Below, piece by piece: positions 1 through 10,110 of a DNA stretch of 64,000 nt (the stretch's first letter is position 1; every line of letters starts with the position of its first letter). The stretch covers positions 4,023,501 through 4,087,500 of the forward strand of contig NZ_CP013949.1 in NCBI RefSeq assembly GCF_000296215.2, read 5' to 3'. Below the pieces are notes generated by a model, which saw only the letters and a program-made list of their open reading frames with translations, was not told where the DNA came from and ran no database searches. The stretch is from Bradyrhizobium sp. CCGE-LA001. GTDB taxonomy: Bacteria > Pseudomonadota > Alphaproteobacteria > Rhizobiales > Xanthobacteraceae. The translations under genes were made by a program, and so were the position numbers.

Positions 1-83
1 TACGGCCGACGCCGGGAGCGGTTAGTCGCTTGAACCGAAGAACTCTTGGCAGCCATTTCGCTGCGTGCTTCGCTTGCCGTCAT
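1..83 (-). CDS. 5' end of a divergent gene, cut by the window edge (tentative)
   Basis: On the minus strand an open frame runs off the left edge of the window with no stop. It could start at the ATG ending at 83 or at an in-frame ATG ending at 56. Only 18 to 27 residues are visible; they are rich in Ser and Arg at the end, with no recognisable domain. The position, divergent from the Lrp-type regulator at 110, is typical for a target gene of such a regulator. This is a possibility rather than an established gene. Confidence 0.3.
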   Translation of the reverse strand, partial: MTASEARSEMAAKSSSVQATNRSRRRP

Positions 84-109
84 GACACGATCACGGCGAG
101 GATAGGGGT

Positions 110-604
110 ATGGCGGGGCGTGACCAGCTCGACGGCATTGATCTGAAGATATTGTCCGAGCTGCAGCAGGACGGGCGGGTTCGCAACAACGAGCTGGCGC
201 TGCGTGTCGGGGTGTCCGCGCCGAACTGCCTGCGGCGACTGAAATCGCTGTTCAGCCGGGGCGTGATCCGGGCGGTGCGCGCCGTCATCGACGAGCGGCT
301 GCTTGGCTATGAGGTGGTGTCGTTCGTTTCGATCCAGCTCGGCAGCCAGGCTCAGCCGGTGCTGGAGGCGTTCGAGAGCTCGATATCAGCGATCCCGCGC
401 ATCCAGCAGTGCTGGCGCATTTCTGGCGACACCGACTATCTCCTCAAATGCGTGGCGCCGAGCGTCGAGAGCATGCGCCAGCAGCTCCTGCATTTTGCCG
501 CGATGCCTGATGTGAAAAACGTTCGCAGCTTCCCCGTGCTGGGCGTCGCCAAAGACGTGCCGCTGCCGTTGCAGGAGGTCGCCGTCGCGGCGTCGGCCGG
601 ATAG
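110..604 (+). CDS. Lrp/AsnC family transcriptional regulator
   Basis: This 164-residue protein has the usual Lrp/AsnC architecture and length. An N-terminal winged helix-turn-helix begins with the family signature 'LDGIDLKILSELQQDGR' (about residues 6-22) and continues through 'NELALRVGVSAPNCLRRLKSL'. A C-terminal RAM/AsnC_trans_reg ligand-binding domain follows (about residues 65-150), containing 'WRISGDTDYLLKC'. Proteins of this family bind DNA as dimers or octamers and usually sense an amino acid. The start at 110 is preceded by an AGG-containing purine stretch. The effector and targets cannot be read from sequence; a gene divergent from it may begin just left of 83. Family assignment is secure. 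Confidence 0.93.
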   Translation: MAGRDQLDGIDLKILSELQQDGRVRNNELALRVGVSAPNCLRRLKSLFSRGVIRAVRAVIDERLLGYEVVSFVSIQLGSQAQPVLEAFESSISAIPRIQQCWRISGDTDYLLKCVAPSVESMRQQLLHFAAMPDVKNVRSFPVLGVAKDVPLPLQEVAVAASAG

Positions 605-814
605 GGGTCCTGAAAGAGACAACCGGGATATCAACTAATCAAATCATTTGCATGACTCACTCACCTAACTGTGACATGTGATTTCGGAAGCCCTGCGATG
701 CGCCAAGACGTGATTGTCGGTTCAGCCGCCCCGCCTAGATGCAAGGGGTGAACCTCAGCCTGCGTCGCATCCTGAGGCCTGTTTTGTGGGACCCTTGAAG
801 CTGGAAGAGACACC

Positions 815-1114
815 ATGACCTCGACCTCGAAGACGTTCGTCGCATCCGCTGCGACGCTGTTCGCCTCCGCGTTTCTCATGATGACCGCGCCCGCCGCGCA
901 GGCGGAAGACTACTGCATCACCAACGGCGCCCAGGCCGCTCATGGCTGCGGCTACCCGACGATGGAAGCCTGCCGGGCGGCGGCCGGCGGGATCGGCGGC
1001 ACCTGCTCGCAGAGCGGCGGCGCGAAGACCTCAAACGACGCGATGGCCTATCAGCCGAAGCACACACAGCCGCGCGCCAAGCTTCGCTCGGGCGGTCAGA
1101 CCAACTCGAACTGA
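815..1114 (+). CDS. DUF3551 family small secreted protein
   Basis: This 99-residue protein has a clear Sec signal peptide (hydrophobic core 'LFASAFLMMTAPAAQA', cleavage expected after AQA near residue 30). The mature part, beginning 'EDYCITNGAQAAHGCGY', has the spaced Cys, Tyr and Gly residues of DUF3551, a family abundant in Bradyrhizobium. Four Cys in the mature region could form two disulfides in the periplasm. A GGAAGAG ribosome binding site sits just before the ATG. The function of the family is not known. The gene is monocistronic. Confidence 0.85.
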   Translation: MTSTSKTFVASAATLFASAFLMMTAPAAQAEDYCITNGAQAAHGCGYPTMEACRAAAGGIGGTCSQSGGAKTSNDAMAYQPKHTQPRAKLRSGGQTNSN

Positions 1115-1206
1115 AGTTGAAATCGACATCGGTTTCGCGACGTTGCGGCCTTCGGGATTCATCCCGGAGGCCGTTCGTTTTTCTCGCGCAGGCGACGGCT
1201 GGCGCC

Positions 1207-2235
1207 TCAGCGATAACGGCCGCGGAATTCGCGCGGGCTCGCACCGGTCCAGGTCCGGAAGGCACGGGAAAAACTCTTCTCGTTGCGGAAGCCGGCGATT
1301 TCCGCGATCCGCTTGATCGGAGTGCGGCCGCGCAGAAGCTCCTGTTTTGCCAGTTCGAACTTCGCCTCTTCTTTGAGATCGCGCAGCGAGGTGGCCTCCT
1401 CGCGGAGACGCCGATGCATGGTGCGGGTGGAGAGCGCCAGCTCGCTGGCAACGTCCTCGGCGCCGAGACTGCGTCCGCGCGCACGGCGAAGCACGCGGCG
1501 GACGCGCTCGATCAGCAACCGGTCGCGCCGATAGGGCAGCACCGTCAGCCGCAGCGCGCCCTTGAGCATGTTGTCGAGATCGCTCGGGCTGCGCGTCAGC
1601 GGTAGCGAGAGATAATGCTTGTCGAAGACGATGCGCGCGCAGTCCGCATCGAAGCGCACGTTCTTGCAGAAGATGGTCGGATAGACCGAGACATGGCCGG
1701 GCTCGGAATAAGGGAATTCCGCTGCCCGTAGCGCGATCCCGGAATCGACCGCCCAGCAGGAGAAGCCGAGCACGTAGCGGAGCAGGGTGACGAGGCAGAA
1801 TTCACGCAAGGGCCCGAGATCGCGCAGCTCCCGGATCGAGACGATTGCGGTCTCCTCGTTCAGTTCCAGATCGAGCAGCACGTCCTCGGTGATCAGGCGG
1901 TGATGCCGGCACCAGCGCTTGAGCGCGACCTCCAGTGTCGGCGCCGTGATCGAGGCACGGCACAGCATGCCGTAGGTGCCCCATGCCAGCCGCCGCGAGA
2001 ACCAGCCGAGCGCCTCGTCGTCGAGCTCGCGCATGGCGTGGCCGGCCAGGGCCTCGAACTGGGCCGCCGTGACCCGCCCGTCCGGAGAATTGACAAGGTC
2101 GGGGGCTACCTGACCGCGGCCCAGCGCCTCCGCGGGATCGCGGCCGTAGCGCTCGTAAGCGGCGATCACGCCGCGGACGAAGGCGGCGGGGGTCACGGCG
2201 CGGCGCGAGGTTGCGGTGGTGGCTTGAAAAGGCAT
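1207..2235 (-). CDS. AraC family regulator, divergent from the liu operon
   Basis: This is a 342-residue regulator. The N-terminal two thirds match the arabinose-binding-like domain of OruR/ArgR-type AraC proteins (PF12625 family, about residues 15-200). The C-terminal 100 residues hold the paired helix-turn-helix (HTH_18): 'VASELALSTRTMHRRLREE' followed by 'RIAEIAGFRNEKSFSRAF'. The frame is open far upstream, but the ATG ending at 2235 gives the normal family length and leaves a 111-bp divergent promoter region before isovaleryl-CoA dehydrogenase. The position strongly suggests it controls the leucine/isovalerate catabolic operon; the ligand is inferred, perhaps an acyl-CoA or branched-chain acid. 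Confidence 0.88.
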   Translation of the reverse strand: MPFQATTATSRRAVTPAAFVRGVIAAYERYGRDPAEALGRGQVAPDLVNSPDGRVTAAQFEALAGHAMRELDDEALGWFSRRLAWGTYGMLCRASITAPTLEVALKRWCRHHRLITEDVLLDLELNEETAIVSIRELRDLGPLREFCLVTLLRYVLGFSCWAVDSGIALRAAEFPYSEPGHVSVYPTIFCKNVRFDADCARIVFDKHYLSLPLTRSPSDLDNMLKGALRLTVLPYRRDRLLIERVRRVLRRARGRSLGAEDVASELALSTRTMHRRLREEATSLRDLKEEAKFELAKQELLRGRTPIKRIAEIAGFRNEKSFSRAFRTWTGASPREFRGRYR

Positions 2236-2257
2236 CGGAATTCCTCGGGAAAACCCT

Positions 2258-2271
2258 CGCCAAGTTTGGCG
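2258..2271. promoter_or_regulatory. Perfect palindrome in the AraC/liu divergent promoter region
   Basis: CGCCAAGTTTGGCG is a perfect 6-2-6 inverted repeat, placed between the AraC-type gene start (2235) and the isovaleryl-CoA dehydrogenase start (2347). It could be an operator for the divergent regulator or for another liu regulator. AraC proteins often use direct repeats, so the link is only suggestive. Confidence 0.35.
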
Positions 2272-2346
2272 GAAAATGCAACCTTTTCGACCGCCAGAGG
2301 GCTGCGATACCGCTAGGTTCGGAGGGCAAAATACGGAGGAATCGCC

Positions 2347-3519
2347 TTGAATATCCCGAGCATCGATTTCGATCTGGGCGAAGAGGTCGGCATGCTGCGC
2401 GACACGCTTCGCGCCTTCGTTGAGGCGGAGATCACCCCGCGCGCGGCCGACATCGAGAAGGCCAACCTGTTCCCCGCGGACCTCTGGAAGCGCTTTGGCG
2501 ACCTCGGCCTGCTCGGCATGACTGCGCCGGAGCAATATGGCGGCTCCAACATGGGCTACCTCGCCCATATCGTCGCCATGGAGGAGATTTCGCGCGGCTC
2601 CGCGGCCGTGGGACTGTCCTACGGCGCCCATTCCAACCTTTGCGTCAATCAGATCCGCCGCAACGGCAACGACGCGCAGCGCCAGCGCTATCTGCCCAAG
2701 CTGATCTCGGGCGAATATGTCGGCGCGCTCGCGATGTCCGAGCCCGGGGCCGGCTCCGACGTGGTCTCGATGAAGCTGCGCGCCGACAAGCGCGGCGACC
2801 GCTACGTGCTCAACGGCTCGAAGATGTGGATCACCAATGGCGGCGATGCCGACGTGCTCGTGGTCTACGCCAAGACCGATCCGGAGGCCGGGCCGCGCGG
2901 CATGACGGCCTTCCTGATCGAGAAGGGCTTCAAGGGATTCACCCACGGCCAGCACCTCGACAAGCTCGGCATGCGCGGCTCCAACACCTATCCCTTGTTC
3001 TTCGACGAGTGCGAGGTGCCTGAGGAGAACGTGCTCGGCAATGTAGGCGAGGGCGTCAAGGTGCTGATGTCCGGCCTCGACTATGAGCGCGCGGTGCTCT
3101 CGGGCGGTCCGCTCGGGATCATGGCGGCGTGCATGGACGCGGTGGTGCCCTACATGCACGAACGCAAGCAGTTTGGCCAGCCGATCGGCGATTTCCAGCT
3201 GATGCAGGGCAAGCTTGCCGACATGTATTCGACCTGGCAGGCCACGCGCGCCTATGTCTATGCGGTGGGGCGCGCCTGCGACCGGGCTGACCATGCCCGC
3301 AGCTTGCGCAAGGATGCGGCGGCTGCGATCCTTTATTCCGCGGAGAAGGCGACGTGGATGGCGGGCGAGGCGATCCAGGCGCTCGGCGGGGTCGGCTACA
3401 CCAGCGAATTCCCTGTGGGGCGTCTCTGGCGTGACGCCAAACTCTACGAGATCGGCGCCGGCACCTCGGAGGTTCGCCGCATGCTGATCGGCCGCGAGCT
3501 GATGGCCGAGACGGCCTGA
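2347..3519 (+). CDS. liuA: Isovaleryl-CoA dehydrogenase
   Basis: This 390-residue flavoprotein catalyses isovaleryl-CoA to 3-methylcrotonyl-CoA, the first committed step of leucine breakdown after the branched-chain keto acid dehydrogenase, with electrons passed to ETF. The acyl-CoA dehydrogenase signatures are present: 'GALAMSEPGAGSDVVSMKL' (about 132-150), 'KMWITNGGDADV' (FAD/substrate region), the 'DYERAVLSGGPLGIM' segment that carries the catalytic Glu of isovaleryl-type enzymes, and C-terminal 'QALGGVGYTSEFPVGRLWRD'. The start is a TTG at 2347, chosen because a strong GGAGGA lies six bases upstream and the N-terminus fits the family. It is the first gene of the liu operon. Confidence 0.95.
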   Translation: MNIPSIDFDLGEEVGMLRDTLRAFVEAEITPRAADIEKANLFPADLWKRFGDLGLLGMTAPEQYGGSNMGYLAHIVAMEEISRGSAAVGLSYGAHSNLCVNQIRRNGNDAQRQRYLPKLISGEYVGALAMSEPGAGSDVVSMKLRADKRGDRYVLNGSKMWITNGGDADVLVVYAKTDPEAGPRGMTAFLIEKGFKGFTHGQHLDKLGMRGSNTYPLFFDECEVPEENVLGNVGEGVKVLMSGLDYERAVLSGGPLGIMAACMDAVVPYMHERKQFGQPIGDFQLMQGKLADMYSTWQATRAYVYAVGRACDRADHARSLRKDAAAAILYSAEKATWMAGEAIQALGGVGYTSEFPVGRLWRDAKLYEIGAGTSEVRRMLIGRELMAETA

Positions 3520-3544
3520 TACGTTCATCTTCATTGGAATCATC

Positions 3545-5149
3545 ATGCCGCTCCATTCCAGCATCGATCCGTCGTCATCCGATTTCGGGCGCAATTCCGA
3601 GGCCATGCGCGGGCTAGTCGCGGACTTGCGCGAAAAACTCAGTCAGGTCGCCGGCGGCGGCGGCGAGGCCTCGCGCAACCGCCACACCGCGCGCGGCAAG
3701 ATGCTGGCGCGCCAGCGCGTCGACCTCCTGGTCGATCCCGGCACTTCTTTCCTCGAGCTGTCGCCGCTCGCGGCCTATGGCCTCTATGGCGGCGACGTGC
3801 ATTCGGCGAGCGTCGTCACGGGGGTGGGGCGTGTCGCGGGCCGCGAATGCGTGATCGTCGCCAATGACGCCACGATCAAGGGCGGCACGTACTATCCCAT
3901 GACCGTGAAGAAGCATCTGCGCGCGCAGGACATCGCACGGCAGAACAATCTGCCCTGCGTCTACATGGTCGATTCCGGCGGCGCCTTCCTGCCGCTGCAG
4001 GACGAGATCTTTCCGGACGAGCGGCATTTCGGCCGCATCTTCTACAACCAGGCGCAGATGTCCTCCCAAGGCATTCCCCAGATCGCGATCGTGATGGGCT
4101 CCTGCACCGCCGGCGGCGCCTATGTGCCCGCGATGTCGGACGAGAGCATCATCGTGCGCAACCAGGGCACCATCTTCCTCGGCGGTCCGCCGCTGGTGAA
4201 GGCGGCGACCGGCGAAGTCGTCACCGCGGAGGAGCTCGGCGGCGCCGACGTGCATTCGCGGCAATCAGGCGTGACCGATCATTACGCCCAGAACGATGCG
4301 CATGCGATCGGCATCGCCCGGCGCATCGTCGGCACGCTGAAGCCGCCGGTGCGGCCGAACCTCAACATGCACAAGCCGCGCGATCCGCTGTTTGCCGCGG
4401 AGGAGATCTATGGCGTGGTGCCCGTCGACGGCCGCAAGCCATTCGACGTGCGCGACATCATCGCGCGCATCGTCGACGGCTCGGAATTCGACGAGTTCAA
4501 GAAGCTCTACGGCACGACGCTGGTGTGCGGCTTCGCCCATATCTGGGGCTATCCGGTCGGCATCATCGCCAACAACGGCATTCTTTTCAGCGAGAGCTCG
4601 CTGAAGGGCGCGCATTTCATCGAGCTGTGCTGCCAGCGCGGCATTCCCCTGGTGTTCCTGCAGAACATCACCGGATTCATGGTCGGCAAGAAATACGAGG
4701 CCGGCGGCATCGCGCGCGACGGCGCCAAGCTGGTGACGGCGGTCGCGACCGCCTCGGTGCCGAAATTCACCGTCGTGATCGGCGGCTCCTACGGCGCAGG
4801 CAATTACGGCATGTGCGGTCGTGCTTATTCACCGCGCTTCCTCTGGATGTGGCCGAATGCGCGCATCTCCGTGATGGGCGGCGAGCAGGCCTCGATGGTG
4901 TTGAGCCAGGTCCGCCGAGACAATATCGAAGCCAAGGGCGATAGCTGGTCCAGGGAAGACGAAGACAAATTCCGCGAGCCGATCCGCGCGCAATATGAGA
5001 GCCAGGGGCATCCATATTACGCCACCGCGCGTCTCTGGGACGACGGCGTGATCGACCCCGCCGACACGCGCCTCGTGCTCGGCCTCGGCCTCTCGGCGGC
5101 GTCGAATGCGCCGATCGAACCGACGAAATTCGGCCTGTTCAGGATGTGA
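3545..5149 (+). CDS. liuB: Methylcrotonyl-CoA carboxylase beta (carboxyltransferase) subunit
   Basis: This 534-residue carboxyltransferase moves CO2 from carboxybiotin to 3-methylcrotonyl-CoA, giving 3-methylglutaconyl-CoA. Both crotonase-fold halves are recognisable. The N-terminal half has 'GGTYYPMTVKKHLRAQDIA', 'YMVDSGGAFLPLQDEIFPD' and 'GSCTAGGAYVPAMSDE'; the C-terminal half has 'GIIANNGILFSESSLKGAH', 'FLQNITGFMVGKKYEAGGI' and 'GGSYGAGNYGMCGRAYSPRF'. 'GIIANNGILF' with 'ITGFMVGKKYE' is typical of MCC beta rather than propionyl-CoA carboxylase beta. It is the second gene of the operon, 25 bases after the dehydrogenase and four bases before the biotin subunit. Confidence 0.95.
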   Translation: MPLHSSIDPSSSDFGRNSEAMRGLVADLREKLSQVAGGGGEASRNRHTARGKMLARQRVDLLVDPGTSFLELSPLAAYGLYGGDVHSASVVTGVGRVAGRECVIVANDATIKGGTYYPMTVKKHLRAQDIARQNNLPCVYMVDSGGAFLPLQDEIFPDERHFGRIFYNQAQMSSQGIPQIAIVMGSCTAGGAYVPAMSDESIIVRNQGTIFLGGPPLVKAATGEVVTAEELGGADVHSRQSGVTDHYAQNDAHAIGIARRIVGTLKPPVRPNLNMHKPRDPLFAAEEIYGVVPVDGRKPFDVRDIIARIVDGSEFDEFKKLYGTTLVCGFAHIWGYPVGIIANNGILFSESSLKGAHFIELCCQRGIPLVFLQNITGFMVGKKYEAGGIARDGAKLVTAVATASVPKFTVVIGGSYGAGNYGMCGRAYSPRFLWMWPNARISVMGGEQASMVLSQVRRDNIEAKGDSWSREDEDKFREPIRAQYESQGHPYYATARLWDDGVIDPADTRLVLGLGLSAASNAPIEPTKFGLFRM

Positions 5150-5153
5150 TGCG

Positions 5154-7157
<2,004 letters not shown>

Positions 7158-7158
7158 C

Positions 7159-8070
7159 ATGAGCGATTCCGTCCGCATCATCGAAATGGGGCCGCGCGAC
7201 GGCCTTCAGAACGAGAAGACGCCGGTCAGCGTCGAGGCCCGCATCGCCTTCATCGAGGCGCTGGTCGCGGCTGGCCTTAACACCGTCGAGGTCGGCGCGT
7301 TCGTCTCGCCCAAGGCGATCCCGCAGATGGCCAGCTCGGATGCCGTGCTGCGTGGCGTCAGCCACGTGACCAACGCCGAATTCCACGTGCTGGTGCCGAA
7401 CGAAAAGGGCTACGACGCCGCGCGCGCAGCGGGCGCGAAAGTCGTCTCGGTGTTTGCCGCCGCTTCCGAAGGCTTTTCGCGGGCGAACATCAACTGCACG
7501 GTCGCGGAATCCATCGAGCGGTTCAAGCCGGTGCTGGCGCGCGCCAAAGCCGACGGCATTCCAGTGCGCGGATATATCTCCTGCGTGCTCGGCTGCCCCT
7601 TCGACGGCGAGATCAAGCCGAAGGCGGTGGCCGATCTCGCGGATACGCTGTTCGGGCTCGGCTGCTACGAGATCTCCCTCGGCGATACCATTGGGGTCGG
7701 CACACCTGCCAAGGCGAAGGAGATGCTACGCGCGGTCAGCGCCAACATTCCCGCAGCCAAGCTTGCGATGCATTTCCATGACACCTACGGCCAGGCGCTC
7801 TCCAATCTCTATGCAGGGATGGAGGAGGGCGTGCGCGTCATCGACGCGGCCGCCGGCGGCCTCGGCGGCTGTCCCTATGCACCGGGCGCGACCGGCAATG
7901 TCGCGACCGAAGACGTCGTCTACATGCTCGAAGGCATGGGCATCAGGACCGGCGTCGACATGGATAAGCTGCTGGCGGCCACCAACGAGATGAGCGGCGT
8001 TTTGGGCAAGCCGCCCGTGAGCCGCGTGGCGTCCGCGCTGAATGCGAAGAGGAAGCGGGCAACTTCGTAG
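7159..8070 (+). CDS. liuE: Hydroxymethylglutaryl-CoA lyase
   Basis: This 303-residue TIM-barrel enzyme cleaves 3-hydroxy-3-methylglutaryl-CoA to acetoacetate and acetyl-CoA, the last step of leucine catabolism. The N-terminal signature 'IIEMGPRDGLQNEK' carries the catalytic Arg-Asp pair; 'MHFHDTYGQALSN' holds metal-binding His residues; and 'GLGGCPYAPGATGNVATED' holds the catalytic Cys. It starts one base after the liuD stop codon, so it is translationally coupled. Length and motifs match the family well. Confidence 0.95.
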   Translation: MSDSVRIIEMGPRDGLQNEKTPVSVEARIAFIEALVAAGLNTVEVGAFVSPKAIPQMASSDAVLRGVSHVTNAEFHVLVPNEKGYDAARAAGAKVVSVFAAASEGFSRANINCTVAESIERFKPVLARAKADGIPVRGYISCVLGCPFDGEIKPKAVADLADTLFGLGCYEISLGDTIGVGTPAKAKEMLRAVSANIPAAKLAMHFHDTYGQALSNLYAGMEEGVRVIDAAAGGLGGCPYAPGATGNVATEDVVYMLEGMGIRTGVDMDKLLAATNEMSGVLGKPPVSRVASALNAKRKRATS

Positions 8071-8074
8071 CTAG

Positions 8075-8186
8075 GGTGGTTTGGCCGAGGAGATGCGCGA
8101 AGCGCGTCTGCTTGGCGTAACCCACCACTGTTCTTTTCAGCGACAAAAGAAGGTGGGTTACGCCTTCGGCTAACCCACCCCACGGC
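8075..8186. repeat. Bradyrhizobium-type palindromic repeat, possible bidirectional terminator
   Basis: Between the convergent liuE and dctM genes the sequence GTAACCCACC at about 8118-8127 is answered by GGTGGGTTAC at 8152-8161. A second compact hairpin, GGTGGGTTA ... TAACCCACC around CGCCTTCGGC, follows immediately. The motif 'gtgggttacgccttcggcta' is a repeat I recognise from Bradyrhizobium intergenic regions. It can fold on either strand and is well placed to end both convergent transcripts. Confidence 0.7.
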
Positions 8187-8200
8187 AACTGCGAGTGCCT

Positions 8201-9559
8201 CTACCTGCTCCCGTCCGGCCCCATCACGAGGTCCGGCAGCCAAGTCGAGATCCCCGGCACCAGGCACAGCAGCAGCACCGCCAGCATCATCAGCAGCACG
8301 AAGGGCAGGGTACCCCAGATCACCTCGCGCAAGGGGATATCCGGCGCGACGTTGCGGATGACGAAGATGTTGAGGCCGACCGGCGGATGGATCAGCCCCA
8401 TCTCCATCACGATGGTCATGACCACGCCGAACCAGATGATGTCGAAATTGGCGGCGCGGAGCGGCGGCAGGATGATCGGCGCCGTCATCAGGATGATCGA
8501 GACCGGCGGCAGGAAGAAGCCGAGCACGACGACCATGACGAGGATCGCAAACAGCAGCTCCCAGCGCGGCAGGTGCATCGCGACGATGGCTTCGGCGACC
8601 GATTGCGAGATGTGCAGATAGCTCATCACGTAGGAATAGAGCAGCGACATGCCGATGATCATCATCAGCATGGTCGATTCCCGGATCGTCGACCTTATGA
8701 TCGGGGCGAGGTCGCTGGGCCGCCACACGCTGTAGATCGCCGCGATCAGCGCCAGCGCGAGCAGGCCGCCGAGGCCGGCGGTCTCCGACGGCGTGGCGTA
8801 GCCGCCATAGAGCGCGACCATGACACCGGTGAGCAGCAGCACGAACGGGATCACGCGCGGCAGCACGCTGAAGCGTTCGGCGAGCGTGTACTCGTCGCGA
8901 TGCAGGATAGGCGCCTCCGGTCCGCCGTTCTTGTAGGCCAGTTCGGCGGCGGCATATTCCTGACGGAAGCGGATGACGGCATAGGCGCCGAACAGGAAGA
9001 CAAGCAGCAGGCCGGGCCCGATGCCGGCGAGGAACAGCCGCCCGAGTGACTTTTCGGCCGCGACAGCAAACAGGATCATGGTGATCGAGGGCGGCAGCAG
9101 GATGCCGAGCGTGCCGCCCGCTGCGATGATGCCGGCGGCGAAGCCGCCGGAGTAGCCGCGCTTGCGCATCTCGGGGATGCCGGCCGAGCCGATCGCCGAG
9201 CAGGTTGCGGGCGAAGACCCCGCCATCGCCGCAAACAGCGCGCAGGCGAACACGTTGGCAACGCCGAGGCCACCGGGCACGCGATGCAGCCAGGCATGCA
9301 GCGCCGAATAGAGATCCTGGCCGGCGCGCGACTTGCCGATCGCAGCGCCCTTCAAAATGAACAGCGGGATCGACAACAGCGTGATCGAGGCCATTTCCTC
9401 GTAGACATTCTGCGTGACCGTATCGAGCGACGCGGTGGGCATGTAGATGGCCATGAAGACGACCGCGACCGCGCCGAGTGCGAACGCAATCGGCATGCCC
9501 GAAAACATCACGAGCAGCGTCGCGATCCCGTAAGAGAGACCGATACCGAAAACGCTCAT
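8201..9559 (-). CDS. TRAP transporter large permease (DctM family)
   Basis: This 452-residue membrane protein with about a dozen hydrophobic segments is typical of the DctM subunit that carries the translocation path of tripartite ATP-independent periplasmic transporters. Family features are 'LFAAMAGSSPATCSAIGSAGIPEM', read here as 'AAMAGSSPATCSAIGSAG', plus 'AAGGTLGILLPPSI' and 'GLIHPPVGLNIFVIRN'. The ATG ending at 9559 was chosen because it overlaps the dctQ stop as ATGA and removes a 37-residue non-hydrophobic extension. It is the last gene of the dctP-dctQ-dctM operon. The substrate is probably an organic acid, but it cannot be read from the permease. Confidence 0.93.
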   Translation of the reverse strand: MSVFGIGLSYGIATLLVMFSGMPIAFALGAVAVVFMAIYMPTASLDTVTQNVYEEMASITLLSIPLFILKGAAIGKSRAGQDLYSALHAWLHRVPGGLGVANVFACALFAAMAGSSPATCSAIGSAGIPEMRKRGYSGGFAAGIIAAGGTLGILLPPSITMILFAVAAEKSLGRLFLAGIGPGLLLVFLFGAYAVIRFRQEYAAAELAYKNGGPEAPILHRDEYTLAERFSVLPRVIPFVLLLTGVMVALYGGYATPSETAGLGGLLALALIAAIYSVWRPSDLAPIIRSTIRESTMLMMIIGMSLLYSYVMSYLHISQSVAEAIVAMHLPRWELLFAILVMVVVLGFFLPPVSIILMTAPIILPPLRAANFDIIWFGVVMTIVMEMGLIHPPVGLNIFVIRNVAPDIPLREVIWGTLPFVLLMMLAVLLLCLVPGISTWLPDLVMGPDGSR

Positions 9560-10110
9560 GGCCGCTTGGCTCCGGCGAAAGGCAGCGCAAGCTGCACGAG
9601 GATCTGGATGCAGAGCAGGCTCATCCCGAGCGCCATCAGGGTGTAGGGAATGGCGAGCGGCGGCGACCACATCGAGTTGGAGACCTGGCCGTCGACATAG
9701 GCTTCGTGCGCCAGCGTCCAGGATTTCCAGGTGAAGAAGGCGCAGAACAGGAAGGTGGCGGCATCGACCAGCCAGAGCCGGACCCTGTTCGCGAGCGGCG
9801 AGAGCAGGCCGACGAAGGCCTCGATGCCGATGTGCCCGCGGTGCTGCTGCACATAGGCTGCCGTCATGAAGGTCGCGCCGACCAGCAGGAACACGGCGGC
9901 CTCGTCCTGCCAGTAGTTCGCCGCCTTGTACAGCGCGCGGCTGAGCACGCTGTAGCTCAGAATCGCACAGGCTGCGACCAGTGCGATCGCCGCGAACACG
10001 ACGATGATGCTGTTGAGGATGGCGAGACCGCGATCGATCGCCGCCGCAAGGCCGGTGCTTGCGGCAGCGTTCGCCTGGTCATCACGATCCGGAAGCGGAC
10101 CGTGACTCAT
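9556..10110 (-). CDS. TRAP transporter small permease (DctQ family)
   Basis: This 184-residue protein has four predicted membrane segments (roughly residues 28-52, 65-88, 105-125 and 148-172), as in DctQ subunits. The conserved stretch 'YWQDEAAVFLLVGATFMTAA' includes the family's acidic pair near the second segment. It overlaps by four bases (ATGA) with both the dctP gene before it and the dctM gene after it, so the three are translationally coupled. It supports assembly of the Na+-driven permease with the large subunit. Confidence 0.9.
   Translation of the reverse strand: MSHGPLPDRDDQANAAASTGLAAAIDRGLAILNSIIVVFAAIALVAACAILSYSVLSRALYKAANYWQDEAAVFLLVGATFMTAAYVQQHRGHIGIEAFVGLLSPLANRVRLWLVDAATFLFCAFFTWKSWTLAHEAYVDGQVSNSMWSPPLAIPYTLMALGMSLLCIQILVQLALPFAGAKRP

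Noticed and set aside
2236..3606. Upstream extension of the AraC-type regulator by 457 codons
   Set aside because: The extension runs antisense through liuA and is not protein-like; the 342-residue product has the full family length.
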